Assembly (NCBI RefSeq): GCF_900182985.1 | Contig: NZ_FXUY01000001.1 | Span: forward strand, 248,001-312,000 | Direction: 5' to 3' | DNA length: 64,000 bases | DNA from: Pseudomonas helmanticensis | GTDB lineage: Bacteria; Pseudomonadota; Gammaproteobacteria; Pseudomonadales; Pseudomonadaceae | Shown: piece after piece, positions 48,601 to 56,462 of the stretch | How positions within the stretch are numbered: position 1 is the stretch's first letter | Layout of the letters: each line of letters starts with the position of its first letter | The notes under the pieces: model-generated | Told to the model about the DNA's origin: nothing | Databases searched by the model: none | The model's input: the letters and a program-made list of their open reading frames with translations, nothing else | Position numbers and translations under genes: made by a program

Positions 48601-50432
48601 ATGTGTCGGTCGTCGTAACGCATTAGCAGGGCACGGCCTGCACCGTTATCGATGCGCTGGATACGGTCAACGAAGTCATAACTGATATGTAACCGGTTTT
48701 CGTAGGCGTCGCTAATCGTGGTTAGGCGACCGGCTCGGAAATGGTAGAAGCGTGTTTTTGCCCCGGCCTGAGTCAGGACAAGTTCACCGGGAGCATCACC
48801 TAGATAAATTGCGGCCTGTGCCAGACTATTGGTGATGGCGGGGCGCTGGTCGGTCGGCATCGGGAATCGGGTCTGCCGATTCTCGTTGTCTGTCCACAGC
48901 ACACCTTCATCGTCGATTTGCAAGCGATGGGACAGTGAATGGCTCCAGCCATGGCCGAGACGGCTGTCGAAATCAACCGCACTGCTTCGGTATAGGCGGG
49001 TCCACTCGAAGGGCAGCAAACCACCCATTTCACCATCGGTCAGCGTGAGTAATTCCTCACCGGTCACCATCGACACGGGGTCGCCACCAGAGCATGTATC
49101 GTCAACACACTGTGCGGGTTTGTCGGCCGGGTTTTTCGATTGATCTGGCGCGTTGTCGACGTGTTCTACCTGTTCGACACGCGAGGCGGGCTCATCTTTT
49201 TTACGTGCTTGAATCTGCGCATCGGACTCCACTTTTCCGCCGCTGACCGGTGGCTTGTTTTTCGGTGCTGTCGCGGTTTCGGCAGGTTTGGGTGCCGCAA
49301 TCTGCACATCCGCTTTACGTGCCGGATTGAACTTCGAATCGCCATTTAGCAACAAAGGCTTCGACGCTTCGGTGTGTGGCGTGGCCTTGGATTTGCTGAC
49401 CTTCATCAGCATGCCAGTGAAATCTTCGATCAGTTTTATGACCTTGCCGCTACTCTGGACTCCCTTGATTGCCTTTGTCCCCACGCGAACGGCCAAGCCG
49501 AGGCCTCCAGTCAGGACGACGCCCACCAGAATGTTCAGCAGGAACTCTGTGGACATTTGGGCCAGCACTTCCGTGCAGGTCTGCGGAGGCAGCATTTGCA
49601 CCCAGGCCATGATTGCCGCGACATAGATCCACATCAGCGGCTCATCGCTGGCAATTAGCAAAGCTGTGTGAATGGCTTCGGCTGAAGCGTCGTAAATCTT
49701 CTTGATCTGCTCTTCGGTGAAAAACTTTTTCAGTTTTTCGTAGTTTTCGCGAGGGTGAGCGACGAGGTCGTAGAGGCTCTTGATATCGCCCCACAAGCCC
49801 ATGATCGCCTTCATGAAGCCTTCCCACGCAGCTTCCAGCTCCTGCAGGGCACGACCGCCCAGTGATGCATCAGTGTGTGCCTGCCACAACGGCAGGAAAC
49901 TTGTGCTCCATTCGGTTTGCAACCAGCCACCGAGTTCACCGATCACGCCTTGGTAGGAGTTGAACAGGCTATCGATCTGGGCAGGAGTTGGATTAGGGAA
50001 AAATGTAATTTTGTACTGCTGATTGGGTGTGAGGCCGGAGACTTCCAGAATTCCGGTCGAATCGATGGTTTTGTTAATCGTCGGACCGACTTCGTTCTTG
50101 CCGATGAAGCGGCCATCGACTACCGGAGTCAGTCGAACCGGCGTATTGCCAATTGGCACGAAGCGCGCGGATTCGAAGCTGTGAACGAGCACGAGTTTGC
50201 CGTTAGCGGGGCAGTTGGCATAAAGGGTGTTTTCCTTTTTGATGTCCTTGTCTGCCGTGCCGACTTCGTCCCCGACCTTGAACTGCTGCTCGGCATCCAG
50301 AATGCCGCCATACCAGGCTTCGGCATGCTCACGGTAGTCTTTCAGACACTTCTTGAAGTCGGCAATGATCGCCTGAGCATCAGGTTGTTTTGCCGTGAGG
50401 CCACCAACGATCCCACCCATCAAAACGCTCAT
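45651..50432 (-). CDS. rhs: full-length T6SS Rhs effector with C-terminal HNH-like toxin
   Basis: 1593 residues. The N-terminal ~450 residues hold a secretion region with two hydrophobic stretches (about 265-320) but no PAAR motif. The shell starts at GGDPVSMVTGEELL (near 450) and runs through more than twenty YD repeats to the closing PNPTGWVDPLGLN motif near 1455. The last ~134 residues are the toxin: AGEHGVGK, REYHY, QEHSYGHED and KPHFN give an E-H-H-H set like the Tox-HNH-EHHH nucleases, so DNA cleavage is the best guess. The tip is AT-rich compared with the shell. The gene overlaps the DUF4123 adaptor (ATGA) and its immunity gene (GTGA), forming a complete delivery operon with vgrG and hcp. 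Confidence 0.93.
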   Translation of the reverse strand: MSVLMGGIVGGLTAKQPDAQAIIADFKKCLKDYREHAEAWYGGILDAEQQFKVGDEVGTADKDIKKENTLYANCPANGKLVLVHSFESARFVPIGNTPVRLTPVVDGRFIGKNEVGPTINKTIDSTGILEVSGLTPNQQYKITFFPNPTPAQIDSLFNSYQGVIGELGGWLQTEWSTSFLPLWQAHTDASLGGRALQELEAAWEGFMKAIMGLWGDIKSLYDLVAHPRENYEKLKKFFTEEQIKKIYDASAEAIHTALLIASDEPLMWIYVAAIMAWVQMLPPQTCTEVLAQMSTEFLLNILVGVVLTGGLGLAVRVGTKAIKGVQSSGKVIKLIEDFTGMLMKVSKSKATPHTEASKPLLLNGDSKFNPARKADVQIAAPKPAETATAPKNKPPVSGGKVESDAQIQARKKDEPASRVEQVEHVDNAPDQSKNPADKPAQCVDDTCSGGDPVSMVTGEELLTLTDGEMGGLLPFEWTRLYRSSAVDFDSRLGHGWSHSLSHRLQIDDEGVLWTDNENRQTRFPMPTDQRPAITNSLAQAAIYLGDAPGELVLTQAGAKTRFYHFRAGRLTTISDAYENRLHISYDFVDRIQRIDNGAGRALLMRYDDRHIVAVDQQQQRQEYNDRGERQDPWLTIQTLVTYQYNARNQLISSTNAAGETEHYRYNDQHVILERQMAGGASFFWEWEREGKHSRCIRHWANYVQMEARYEWDDKGSVTVHNADGSQLVYVHDENARLVSETAPDGGETQNAYDDQGRLVAVKDPMGAITEYQYSEAGRLIVVIPPEGIPTRYNYFNGQLIDVQRGKARWKYERNRQGDITQQSDPDGNETHYSYDRQGRLLEIRHPDGSRHQLGWNNLGQLLEERLPDGGQRKYRYDALGRQITRQDEFGAITQYQWDAVDRLTQVTLPGGATRAFTYNPYGRVTAERDELGRITRYEYADNLHLVSRRINPDGSQLRYRYDNSQLNLTEIENERGERYQLDYYSNGLIQQETGFDGRRTAYEYDLNGQLLKKIEFGDDGSELVSEYQRDASGRLLVKTLPDGEEIHYSYDALGRLVNVDDGNWPLAYEYDVQDRLVTEHQGWGTTRYEYDSVGQLSHCRLPDGSTLDYRHLPGGRLSNIDLNGSRLTSHQFSAGREQQRQQGLLLSQYQYDEQGRLQAHSVSQRDKNLFQRRYNYDANGNLAGVDDTRKGNRSYHYDPLDRLISVRGATPESFAHDPAGNLLGQNDLPVANLANVKGNRLLMQGDRHYDYDAYGNLSRERRGAGQKLVTEYRYDCQHRLIGVSLPGGSTATYKYDAFGRRIEKTVDGHTTEFLWQGERLIAESAENRYRSYIYEPGSFRPLAMLDGEGPRKATPFYYQLDHLGTPQELTDYSGEIMWSARYRAYGNLAALDVSEIDNPLRFQGQYFDAETGLHYNRHRYYNPGTGRFLTPDPIKLAGGLNNYQYVPNPTGWVDPLGLNGCPGQKKFTRNDKFYGSRRAAFQDAKRDARIPKSAEPLEVNQVALTKAGEHGVGKQNVLDADGNIVYTREYHYKNIDNERVVIQEHSYGHEDFPSDHASHKPHFNVREYDPETGNADRNRTFHLKSVSTHYVFE

Positions 50433-51178
50433 ACAACCACCTCATTTTCCAAATAGGCCTTCAACAGACCGGCAAAATTTTCTTCCGTGAGCGGCGTGCG
50501 CTTTACGAAGCGCGCCACTTTTTGTTTCAAGTTTGATTCTGGGAACGAGAAGTACAGATCGGCATGTTCGTCCAATAGCCACTGCATCATGTTGCCGATC
50601 ACGGTCGACGGGTTCTCGGCCATCAAGCTGTCTAGCAGATCTTTCGGCACCTCCCACCACGGCCAATCCTTCGCCTTCGGCACCACCCGCGGCCCGACCT
50701 CCAGGCTCCGCCCGTTGATCAGGTAACGCTGAAACACCGGCAACACTTCCCCAGCCGTCTCACCCAACCCTTCAAGAATCGGGTAGATATGCCGTCCATC
50801 CCAAAACCGGAAAAACACCTCGGTCCCGTCCGGCATCTTCACCTGTGTCAGGCTGCGCAGATGCTCGAACACTTCGTTCGGTTCCGAGCGCGATACCGCC
50901 AGCCAACCCCAATCGAGGGCGTCCGTTTCGGCGATCCATGGCAAGAATGCCGAGTTGCCCTTCAGTTCGGTGACGTAGGGCATCACCGGTTGCCAAGTGG
51001 AGTAGGGCGTGTCGCCCCAGATCGGCAAGAGTTGGGCGGTGGGTTCGGTGAGGTAGAGGTTTTTCAGCGCGTCGGAATCACTCGCCGCGCTGATGATCAA
51101 GTACAGGCGCTCGCCAGTCTGCAACGGCTGTTGCGCCAGCCAATCCTTGGGCGTAATTCGATCAGATGGCACAGGCAC
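50429..51178 (-). CDS. DUF4123 T6SS adaptor/chaperone (Tap/TEC-like)
   Basis: 249 residues. The pattern LYLIISAASDSDALKNLYLTEPTAQLLPIWGDTPYSTWQPVMPYV followed by GWGWLAVSRSEPNEVFEHLRSLTQV and FFRFWDGRHIYPIL is that of DUF4123 proteins, which load effectors onto VgrG. It sits between vgrG (17-bp overlap) and rhs (4-bp overlap), as expected for an adaptor dedicated to this effector. Confidence 0.9.
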   Translation of the reverse strand: MPVPSDRITPKDWLAQQPLQTGERLYLIISAASDSDALKNLYLTEPTAQLLPIWGDTPYSTWQPVMPYVTELKGNSAFLPWIAETDALDWGWLAVSRSEPNEVFEHLRSLTQVKMPDGTEVFFRFWDGRHIYPILEGLGETAGEVLPVFQRYLINGRSLEVGPRVVPKAKDWPWWEVPKDLLDSLMAENPSTVIGNMMQWLLDEHADLYFSFPESNLKQKVARFVKRTPLTEENFAGLLKAYLENEVVV

Positions 51179-53204
51179 CTGCCTTGCATTTTTCGCATTC
51201 TTCGCAGAATGGCGCGTTACGTTTGAGGGTGTTGATCTGGGCCGGGGTGAGGACCTGGCCGGCTTTGTCAGCGTCGGCCTGTTTCAGCACGCCGGGTATC
51301 AATGGCGCCGCACCGGTGCCGCTGCCCGGCCCACCGCCGGAGTTCATGTTGATCACCGGCCCGCTCATGGTCACGCCACCGGCATCGATCTTGATGAAGC
51401 TGCCGCCGCCGATCAGCGTCAGTTCGGCGCCAGCCTCCATCACCACTTTCATGCCGCTGCTGAGATGGATTTCCTGCCCCGCGTCGATGAACTGCCCAGT
51501 GCCGATCTTGACGTGCTGGTTCACGCCCACAGTCAGGTGGTCGTTGGCGCGGGCTTCGACTTTGCGGTCTTCGTAGACGGTGTGGTGTTCTTCGGCTTTG
51601 AATTCGCTGTAGCTGTTTTTTTCGACGGTGTCGTGGCGTTCGTTGCCGACGCGGATCTTCTGGTCGTGCTCGATGTTTTCGTCCCAGTCGCGCTGGGCGT
51701 GCAGGTAGATCTGCTCCTGACCTTTTTTATCTTCGATGCGCAGTTCGTTGTAGCCGCCACCGCCCATGGAGCTGAGGGTCTTGAAGGTGCTGCGGGTCTT
51801 GTTCGCCGGCAGTGGATAGGGGACGGTGTTTTCCTTGTGGTACAGGCAGCCGCTGATCAATGGCTGGTCGGGGTCGCCTTCAAGGAAGGTGACGAGCACT
51901 TCCATGCCGATGCGCGGGATGGCGATGCCGCCGTACTGGGCGCCGGCCCAGGCGCTGGAGACGCGTAGCCAGCAACTGGTCTTGTCGTCGGCCTGGCCTT
52001 CGCGGTCCCAGTGAAACTGGACTTTGACGCGGCCGTATTCGTCGCAGTGGATTTCTTCGCCTTTGGGGCCGGTGACCACGGCGCTCTGGCTGCCGAGGAT
52101 GCGCGGTTTCGGGTGGCGCAGGGGCGGGCGGTTTGGCACGTCCCATGGCGTGGCCTGGAAACGGTTGCGGTAGCCCTGATGGAAATCGTCTTTCAGCGCG
52201 GTGGTGTCGCTGGTCACCGACTCTTCCAGCACTTGCGGCTGCTTGCCTTCATGGTGGACTTCGGTCAGCAACCAGAGGTCGTTCCATTTGGCTTTCGGGT
52301 GCGCGGTGAGGGCGAGGAAATGGCCGCTGACCAGCAGTGGCTGATCGCTCTTGCCTTCGGCGAGCTGGAAGTCGCTGCGATGGCGTTCGAGGGCGCGCTT
52401 GGCCAGGTGTTTGCCGCGCTCGCGGTCGATGAAACGACCTGGGTAATCGTAATCCTCAAGGTCGGGCAGAGCGTCGCCACGGTTTTCGCTTTCGAGGGTG
52501 ATGCGCGGTTTTTCGAAGTCGTAATCGCGGCGGGTGGTGCGGCTGGTGCGGGTTTCCAGGCGCAGGTCGAAGCGCTTGATCACCGGGTCGCTGGCGACCA
52601 TGCCGGAGTCTTGTTGATAGGCCACGGGCGTCAGCTTCGGGAACACCGTCTGGTCATCGCCGAAAATCAGTTTGTGCGCCGTGGCGGTGTGTTCGAAGTG
52701 GTAGTGGATACCTTCTTCTTCGCACAGGCGCTGGATGAAATGCAGGTCCGACTCATCGTATTGCACGCAGTAAACGCGCTCGGGATAAATCGAACCGGTC
52801 TTGAATTCGTAGGCGTTGCTTTGAATGCCGTGTTCTTCGAGGACCTTGCCGATGATTTTCGGCACCGTGAGGTTTTGGAAGATGCGTTGGTTGATGCGGT
52901 GCGCGAGGTACGCCAGTTGCGGGCGCAGGGTCAGCGAATAGCGCGTCAGGCGTTTGCCCGAATCGCCTTGAGCGGCGCGATAGATCTGGCCGTGGATGCC
53001 GCTGCCGTCGGGCGACAGTTGCAGGAAGGCCGGTTTGTGCAGCAGGGTTTCGAGGTCCAGCGACGGCTGCTCACTGACCAGCTCCACCTCAAAGACAAAA
53101 GGCTGGCTGATGGCTTCCCGGCCTTGCAGGGTAAACACCTGAAAGTCAGCAGAAAGACCTTCGATGGTCAGGGCAAAGTGGGTTTCATTGGCCGGCGCGA
53201 ACAT
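51162..53204 (-). CDS. vgrG: VgrG (TssI) spike protein with Cys-rich tail
   Basis: 680 residues. gp27-like N-terminal domains (FALTIEGLSADFQVFTLQGREAISQPFVFEVEL; ESDLHFIQRLCEEEGIHYHFEH), the OB-fold IHCDEYGRVKVQFHWDREG, and WAGAQYGGIAIPRIGMEVLVTFLEGDPDQPLI are standard VgrG marks. A gp5-like beta-helix with QEIHLSSGMKVVMEAGAELTL follows. The C-terminus extends by about 55 residues and ends with the cluster FCEECEKCKAGAC, a possible metal-binding or effector-contacting tail. No enzymatic extension is seen. It carries the Rhs effector through the adaptor. Confidence 0.93.
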   Translation of the reverse strand: MFAPANETHFALTIEGLSADFQVFTLQGREAISQPFVFEVELVSEQPSLDLETLLHKPAFLQLSPDGSGIHGQIYRAAQGDSGKRLTRYSLTLRPQLAYLAHRINQRIFQNLTVPKIIGKVLEEHGIQSNAYEFKTGSIYPERVYCVQYDESDLHFIQRLCEEEGIHYHFEHTATAHKLIFGDDQTVFPKLTPVAYQQDSGMVASDPVIKRFDLRLETRTSRTTRRDYDFEKPRITLESENRGDALPDLEDYDYPGRFIDRERGKHLAKRALERHRSDFQLAEGKSDQPLLVSGHFLALTAHPKAKWNDLWLLTEVHHEGKQPQVLEESVTSDTTALKDDFHQGYRNRFQATPWDVPNRPPLRHPKPRILGSQSAVVTGPKGEEIHCDEYGRVKVQFHWDREGQADDKTSCWLRVSSAWAGAQYGGIAIPRIGMEVLVTFLEGDPDQPLISGCLYHKENTVPYPLPANKTRSTFKTLSSMGGGGYNELRIEDKKGQEQIYLHAQRDWDENIEHDQKIRVGNERHDTVEKNSYSEFKAEEHHTVYEDRKVEARANDHLTVGVNQHVKIGTGQFIDAGQEIHLSSGMKVVMEAGAELTLIGGGSFIKIDAGGVTMSGPVINMNSGGGPGSGTGAAPLIPGVLKQADADKAGQVLTPAQINTLKRNAPFCEECEKCKAGACAI

Positions 53205-53295
53205 CCGTTGTTCCTCGTGCTGTCACAAAAATCTGGAGTTGCGAAAACAACATCGACCAGCAGAGCTGGCCGATGCTTGTAACGATCAGCCGTAA

Positions 53296-53811
53296 TTAAA
53301 CGACTGGAGCACGCCAGTCATCGGAACCCGAAGTACCGGATACTTCGTGGGTCCAGGTGATTTTGCGGTAGGTGAACTGCACTTCTTCCAGGTGGGTGAA
53401 GTGCGAGTTGCCTGGATCCTGGCAGTTGTGCATTTTGTTGTTGATGGCGACGATGATCGCGTCTTCCAGTTTGGTGGTGTAGTAGTGCTCTTGGGTACCT
53501 TGAGCAGAAGTACGGAACCACTGGATAACGATTTCGCTCATGCGCTCGCCGGAGGTCAGAGCGGCTTGCAGCAGAGGCGAAGCCTTGTCGTAGACCTTGG
53601 TGATCACAACTGGCTTGTGAACGCGCTGACCGGTTGGCTGACCGGATTGCGGGTCACGCGGGATGATCACGTCGTGGCTGAAAGCCTGAACCATGACCTG
53701 GTCTTCGTGGCCTTCCTGGTAGGTGTTGCCTACGGAGTCAGCGGTGAATGCGCCTGCAGTGATCAGGCCTTGTTTTTCGCCGGTAACCGACATGTACGCT
53801 GGTGTTGCCAT
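53296..53811 (-). CDS. hcp: Hcp (TssD) tube protein
   Basis: 171 residues, the usual Hcp length. The Hcp1-type core is evident (GEKQGLITAGAFTADSVGN, HDVIIPRDPQSGQPTGQRVHKPVVITKVYDKASPLL, and IVIQWFRTSAQGTQEHYYTTKLEDAIIV). ATG 53811 has a strong AAGGAG ribosome site. It forms the expelled tube and heads the vgrG-adaptor-rhs row. No other T6SS structural genes are in the window, so this is an orphan hcp-vgrG island served by an apparatus encoded elsewhere. Confidence 0.95.
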   Translation of the reverse strand: MATPAYMSVTGEKQGLITAGAFTADSVGNTYQEGHEDQVMVQAFSHDVIIPRDPQSGQPTGQRVHKPVVITKVYDKASPLLQAALTSGERMSEIVIQWFRTSAQGTQEHYYTTKLEDAIIVAINNKMHNCQDPGNSHFTHLEEVQFTYRKITWTHEVSGTSGSDDWRAPVV

Positions 53812-53880
53812 GGGGTGCTCTCCTTGCGGATAAATTTAGGGTGCCCGGGAGGCGAAATCGCCCGGTGGGTGCCTGACTGT

Positions 53881-53898
53881 TATCAAGGAACGTGCCAA
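53881..53898 (-). promoter_or_regulatory. sigma-54-like promoter of hcp
   Basis: On the minus strand TTGGCACGTTCCTTGATA matches TTGGCACG-N4-TTG exactly at the -24 side; the -12 GC reads GA. It leaves a leader of about 60 bases before the hcp start. Dyads 85-220 bp upstream fit enhancer sites. The -12 mismatch keeps this at moderate confidence. Confidence 0.6.
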
Positions 53899-53979
53899 CA
53901 AATGCGGCGCCCTTATGGATCAAGGGGATAGCGGTTTTTTGCCGGCGATTCTGCGAAAAAAGCAGGGAGGCGAAGTTAA

Positions 53980-54025
53980 AAGTGCGCAAGAAGTTGCGCA
54001 GTACTGCGCAACTTCTTGCGCACTT
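53980..54025. promoter_or_regulatory. 46-bp perfect palindrome, two head-to-head activator-like dyads
   Basis: TGCGCAAGAAGTTGCGCA (53983-54000) and its inverse TGCGCAACTTCTTGCGCA (54005-54022) join through GTAC into a 46-bp perfect palindrome. Each 18-mer is itself a dyad (TGCGCAA/TTGCGCA). About 110 bp upstream of the hcp sigma-54 element. The 53812-54217 interval holds no gene; this palindrome, the dyad at 54087 and the promoter are its content. Confidence 0.6.
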
Positions 54026-54086
54026 GGCTGCAGGCCACGTCTGGCGAGGATTCCAGCGTGTTTCGCCGGGTTTTTTTGAAAACAAG

Positions 54087-54104
54087 TGCGCAACTTCTTG
54101 CGCA
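54087..54104. promoter_or_regulatory. third copy of the TGCGCAA-type dyad
   Basis: GTGCGCAACTTCTTGCGCAG repeats the 18-mer of the palindrome at 54005, about 80 bp further from hcp. Multiple copies in the hcp control region suggest cooperative binding by an enhancer-binding protein. Confidence 0.55.
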
Positions 54105-54217
54105 GTTGGCCAGAGGCCAGCTTTGATCCGGTTGAAACGATCCGTCGCTCCTCAGGGTCAATCACTGACACCCGCGCCATTGGCGTCTGCACACCCCCCA
54201 AATCGAGTGAGAACGAC

Positions 54218-54895
54218 ATGAAAATCCTGATGGTTCTGACGTCCCACGATCAACTGGGCAATACCGGCAAGAAAACCGGCTTCTGGCTGGAGGAATTCGC
54301 CGCGCCATATTACGTGTTCAAGGATGCTGGCGCGCAACTGACATTGGCGTCGCCCAAGGGCGGTCAACCGCCGCTGGATCCGAAGAGTGACGAGCCGGAC
54401 GCGCAAACCGCCGCCACCGAACGTTTTCGCCAAGACTCGGCGGCTCAATCGGCTTTGGCTGCGACGGTCAAACTGGATTCGGTAAAAGCTGCGGATTTCG
54501 ATGCGGTGTTCTATCCAGGCGGGCACGGCCCGCTGTGGGATCTGGCCGAGGATCGCCATTCGATCGCGTTGATCGAGGCTTTCTACAACAGTGGCAAACC
54601 GGTCGCGGCGGTGTGCCATGCGCCGGGTGTGCTGCGCCATGCCAAGAGTGCGGACGGTCAGCCGTTGGTCAAAGGCAAACAGGTGACCGGGTTTACCAAC
54701 AGCGAGGAAGAGGCGGTGCAGTTGACTAAAGTCGTGCCGTTTCTGGTGGAAGATGAGCTCAAGGCCAAGGGCGGGATTTTCTCGAAAGGTGCGGATTGGT
54801 CGAGTTATACCCGTGAAGATGGGTTGCTGCTGACGGGGCAGAATCCGGCTTCTTCTGAAGAGACGGCGTTGGCGTTGTTGTCGCGGTTGCGTTGA
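54218..54895 (+). CDS. DJ-1/PfpI-superfamily protein (Hsp31-like)
   Basis: 225 residues from ATG 54218. The nucleophile elbow is AAVCHAPGVL (Cys near residue 133), with an upstream Glu in the N-terminal KTGFWLEEFAAPYYVFKDAG, and YPGGHGPLWDL as the oxyanion segment. This layout is that of type 1 glutamine-amidotransferase-like proteins such as Hsp31/YhbO glyoxalases and chaperones. It is divergent from hcp across a 406-bp control region, and nothing else suggests a T6SS link. Confidence 0.88.
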   Translation: MKILMVLTSHDQLGNTGKKTGFWLEEFAAPYYVFKDAGAQLTLASPKGGQPPLDPKSDEPDAQTAATERFRQDSAAQSALAATVKLDSVKAADFDAVFYPGGHGPLWDLAEDRHSIALIEAFYNSGKPVAAVCHAPGVLRHAKSADGQPLVKGKQVTGFTNSEEEAVQLTKVVPFLVEDELKAKGGIFSKGADWSSYTREDGLLLTGQNPASSEETALALLSRLR

Positions 54896-54901
54896 TGGCG
54901 A

Positions 54902-54934
54902 TTAAAAGATCGCAGCCTGCGGCAGCTCCTGCAG
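54902..54934. repeat. single REP half
   Basis: TAAAAGATCGCAGCCTGCGG followed by CAGCTCCTGCAGG is one arm of the REPIN family, lying between convergent genes. Confidence 0.8.
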
Positions 54935-54963
54935 GAGGCGGTTGGCTGCGATCTATGTGGTGG

Positions 54964-56343
54964 TTATTTTGAAATCGCGGCAAGGCATTCGTTGAGTGAG
55001 CGTTGTTGTGTTTCGGCATACAACTGAAGCTCATCAATAGTTGTTCGTCCCAGAGCTTGTTCGAAGGCTTGGCGGTTGGAGTGTTCGCCATAGTGTGTTT
55101 GGGCAGCGTCGCCGAGGTTTGATTGAAAAATCCCTGCTGCGCTGACCGGCAGGAAATCTTCGTACACCAGCGGCTCCGCTTTCACATGACCATCGCGGAG
55201 CAAATACTCCAGCGAGGTCTGCGCAAGACTACCTGCCGCGAGGCCTTTTTCCGTGGCGAAATAGCGAAAATACGCCAGCCCTTGCTCGCGCATGCCTTCG
55301 ATGCTGTCAGGGAATTCGCCAAAGTGCTGCGTCATCAGCGCGTTGTAGCGTGCGGCGTTGCCTTCGTTGGGGAAGTCTCCCAGCTCATCTCGCGCGGCAT
55401 TCAGCAAACGGTCGTACAACGCGCGACCCTTGGGCGTCAGCGCCGCGCCGCGTTGTTCGATTTCGCCGAAGCGCGCGCTGTGACTGCCACGGGTCTGGTT
55501 CTGGTCGGTGAAGGCGATGGGCTCCTCCAGCGCCTTGAAACTGGTCTGGCGCAACAGGATCGGGCACTGCCGACGCGGCGGGCCTTCGATGACTGCTTTC
55601 GGCGTAATGCCATGCGCCGGCATCTGTGCCTGGACGATGTCGATGTCGAGGGTGCGCGGCGTCAGGTGGTTGATGTGCGGGCCTTTGAACGCCACCACGT
55701 CGGCGATCAAGCGGTGCTGGGCACTCAGCGTCTGATACTGCGCAGCGCTGACCGTTGCGCTGTGATGCCAGCGAAAGGTCTCCAGTGCCTGTAGGACAAA
55801 CTCCTCAGACTCGTCAGCGTTTAAGCCTCCGATGGTTTCGGCGCGCTCGATCAGTTGCAGCGCGGCGGGGGTGAAGATCGTTCGCTTGGCCAGCACCGAT
55901 TCGGCGAAGGCGCGCAGCTCAGGGTCTTCAATCAATTCCAGGCGCAGTAACGAGGTAAACACTCGAAATGGACTGATTTGCAGCGCGTCCTCATGCACCG
56001 CGCGAAATGCCGTGGAATGCACCGGCACACCCGCTGGCGTGAGGTCGTAATAACCCACCGGTTGCATGCCCATCACGGCAAACAGGCGGGCGAGGGTGGC
56101 CAGTTCACTGGCGGTGCCGACGCGAATCGCGCCATGGCGTTCCATGTCCAGCCGTTCGATTTCCCCGCTGTTGTGCAGTTGCGCGGCGATCTGCGGCTCG
56201 CGTTCGAGCACGTCGTGATTGGTCTGCTCGACCAGTTGCAGTAGCGCGCCATACAGCGGCACTTCTTCGCGGTACATGTCGGACATCGCTTTGGAGAAGC
56301 GTTGGCGGATCAGGTCAGGGCTGACGAAAGGCTGCACGGTCAT
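54964..56343 (-). CDS. hglS: 2-oxoadipate dioxygenase/decarboxylase (HglS/YdcJ family)
   Basis: 459 residues from ATG 56343 (MTVQPFVSPDLIRQRFSKAM), matching the ~460-residue family; the frame upstream of this start is non-coding. DUF1338 marks: RHGAIRVGTASELATLARLFAVMGMQPVGYYDL with the first metal His, FKGPHINHLTPRTLDID with the second, and a Glu-containing block near the C-terminus. HglS converts 2-oxoadipate to D-2-hydroxyglutarate in lysine catabolism of Pseudomonas. It stands alone, convergent with the DJ-1 gene. Recognition rests on family pattern and length. Confidence 0.85.
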   Translation of the reverse strand: MTVQPFVSPDLIRQRFSKAMSDMYREEVPLYGALLQLVEQTNHDVLEREPQIAAQLHNSGEIERLDMERHGAIRVGTASELATLARLFAVMGMQPVGYYDLTPAGVPVHSTAFRAVHEDALQISPFRVFTSLLRLELIEDPELRAFAESVLAKRTIFTPAALQLIERAETIGGLNADESEEFVLQALETFRWHHSATVSAAQYQTLSAQHRLIADVVAFKGPHINHLTPRTLDIDIVQAQMPAHGITPKAVIEGPPRRQCPILLRQTSFKALEEPIAFTDQNQTRGSHSARFGEIEQRGAALTPKGRALYDRLLNAARDELGDFPNEGNAARYNALMTQHFGEFPDSIEGMREQGLAYFRYFATEKGLAAGSLAQTSLEYLLRDGHVKAEPLVYEDFLPVSAAGIFQSNLGDAAQTHYGEHSNRQAFEQALGRTTIDELQLYAETQQRSLNECLAAISK

Positions 56344-56462
56344 GAAAAAAATTCCTGCCACGGTCACGTAAAGGATGCTGGAAAAGATCGCAGCCTTCGC
56401 TGACGTCGGCAAACGAAGAATCCTACGAACTTCATTCTGCCAATGACTGATCCCGCGTTCTG

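Noticed and set aside
54107..54125. Sigma-54-like site for the DJ-1 gene (GG-N10-GC in TTGGCCAGAGGCCAGC)
   Set aside because: Only the GG/GC spacing fits; the flanking consensus bases do not, and the GGCC symmetry explains the match.
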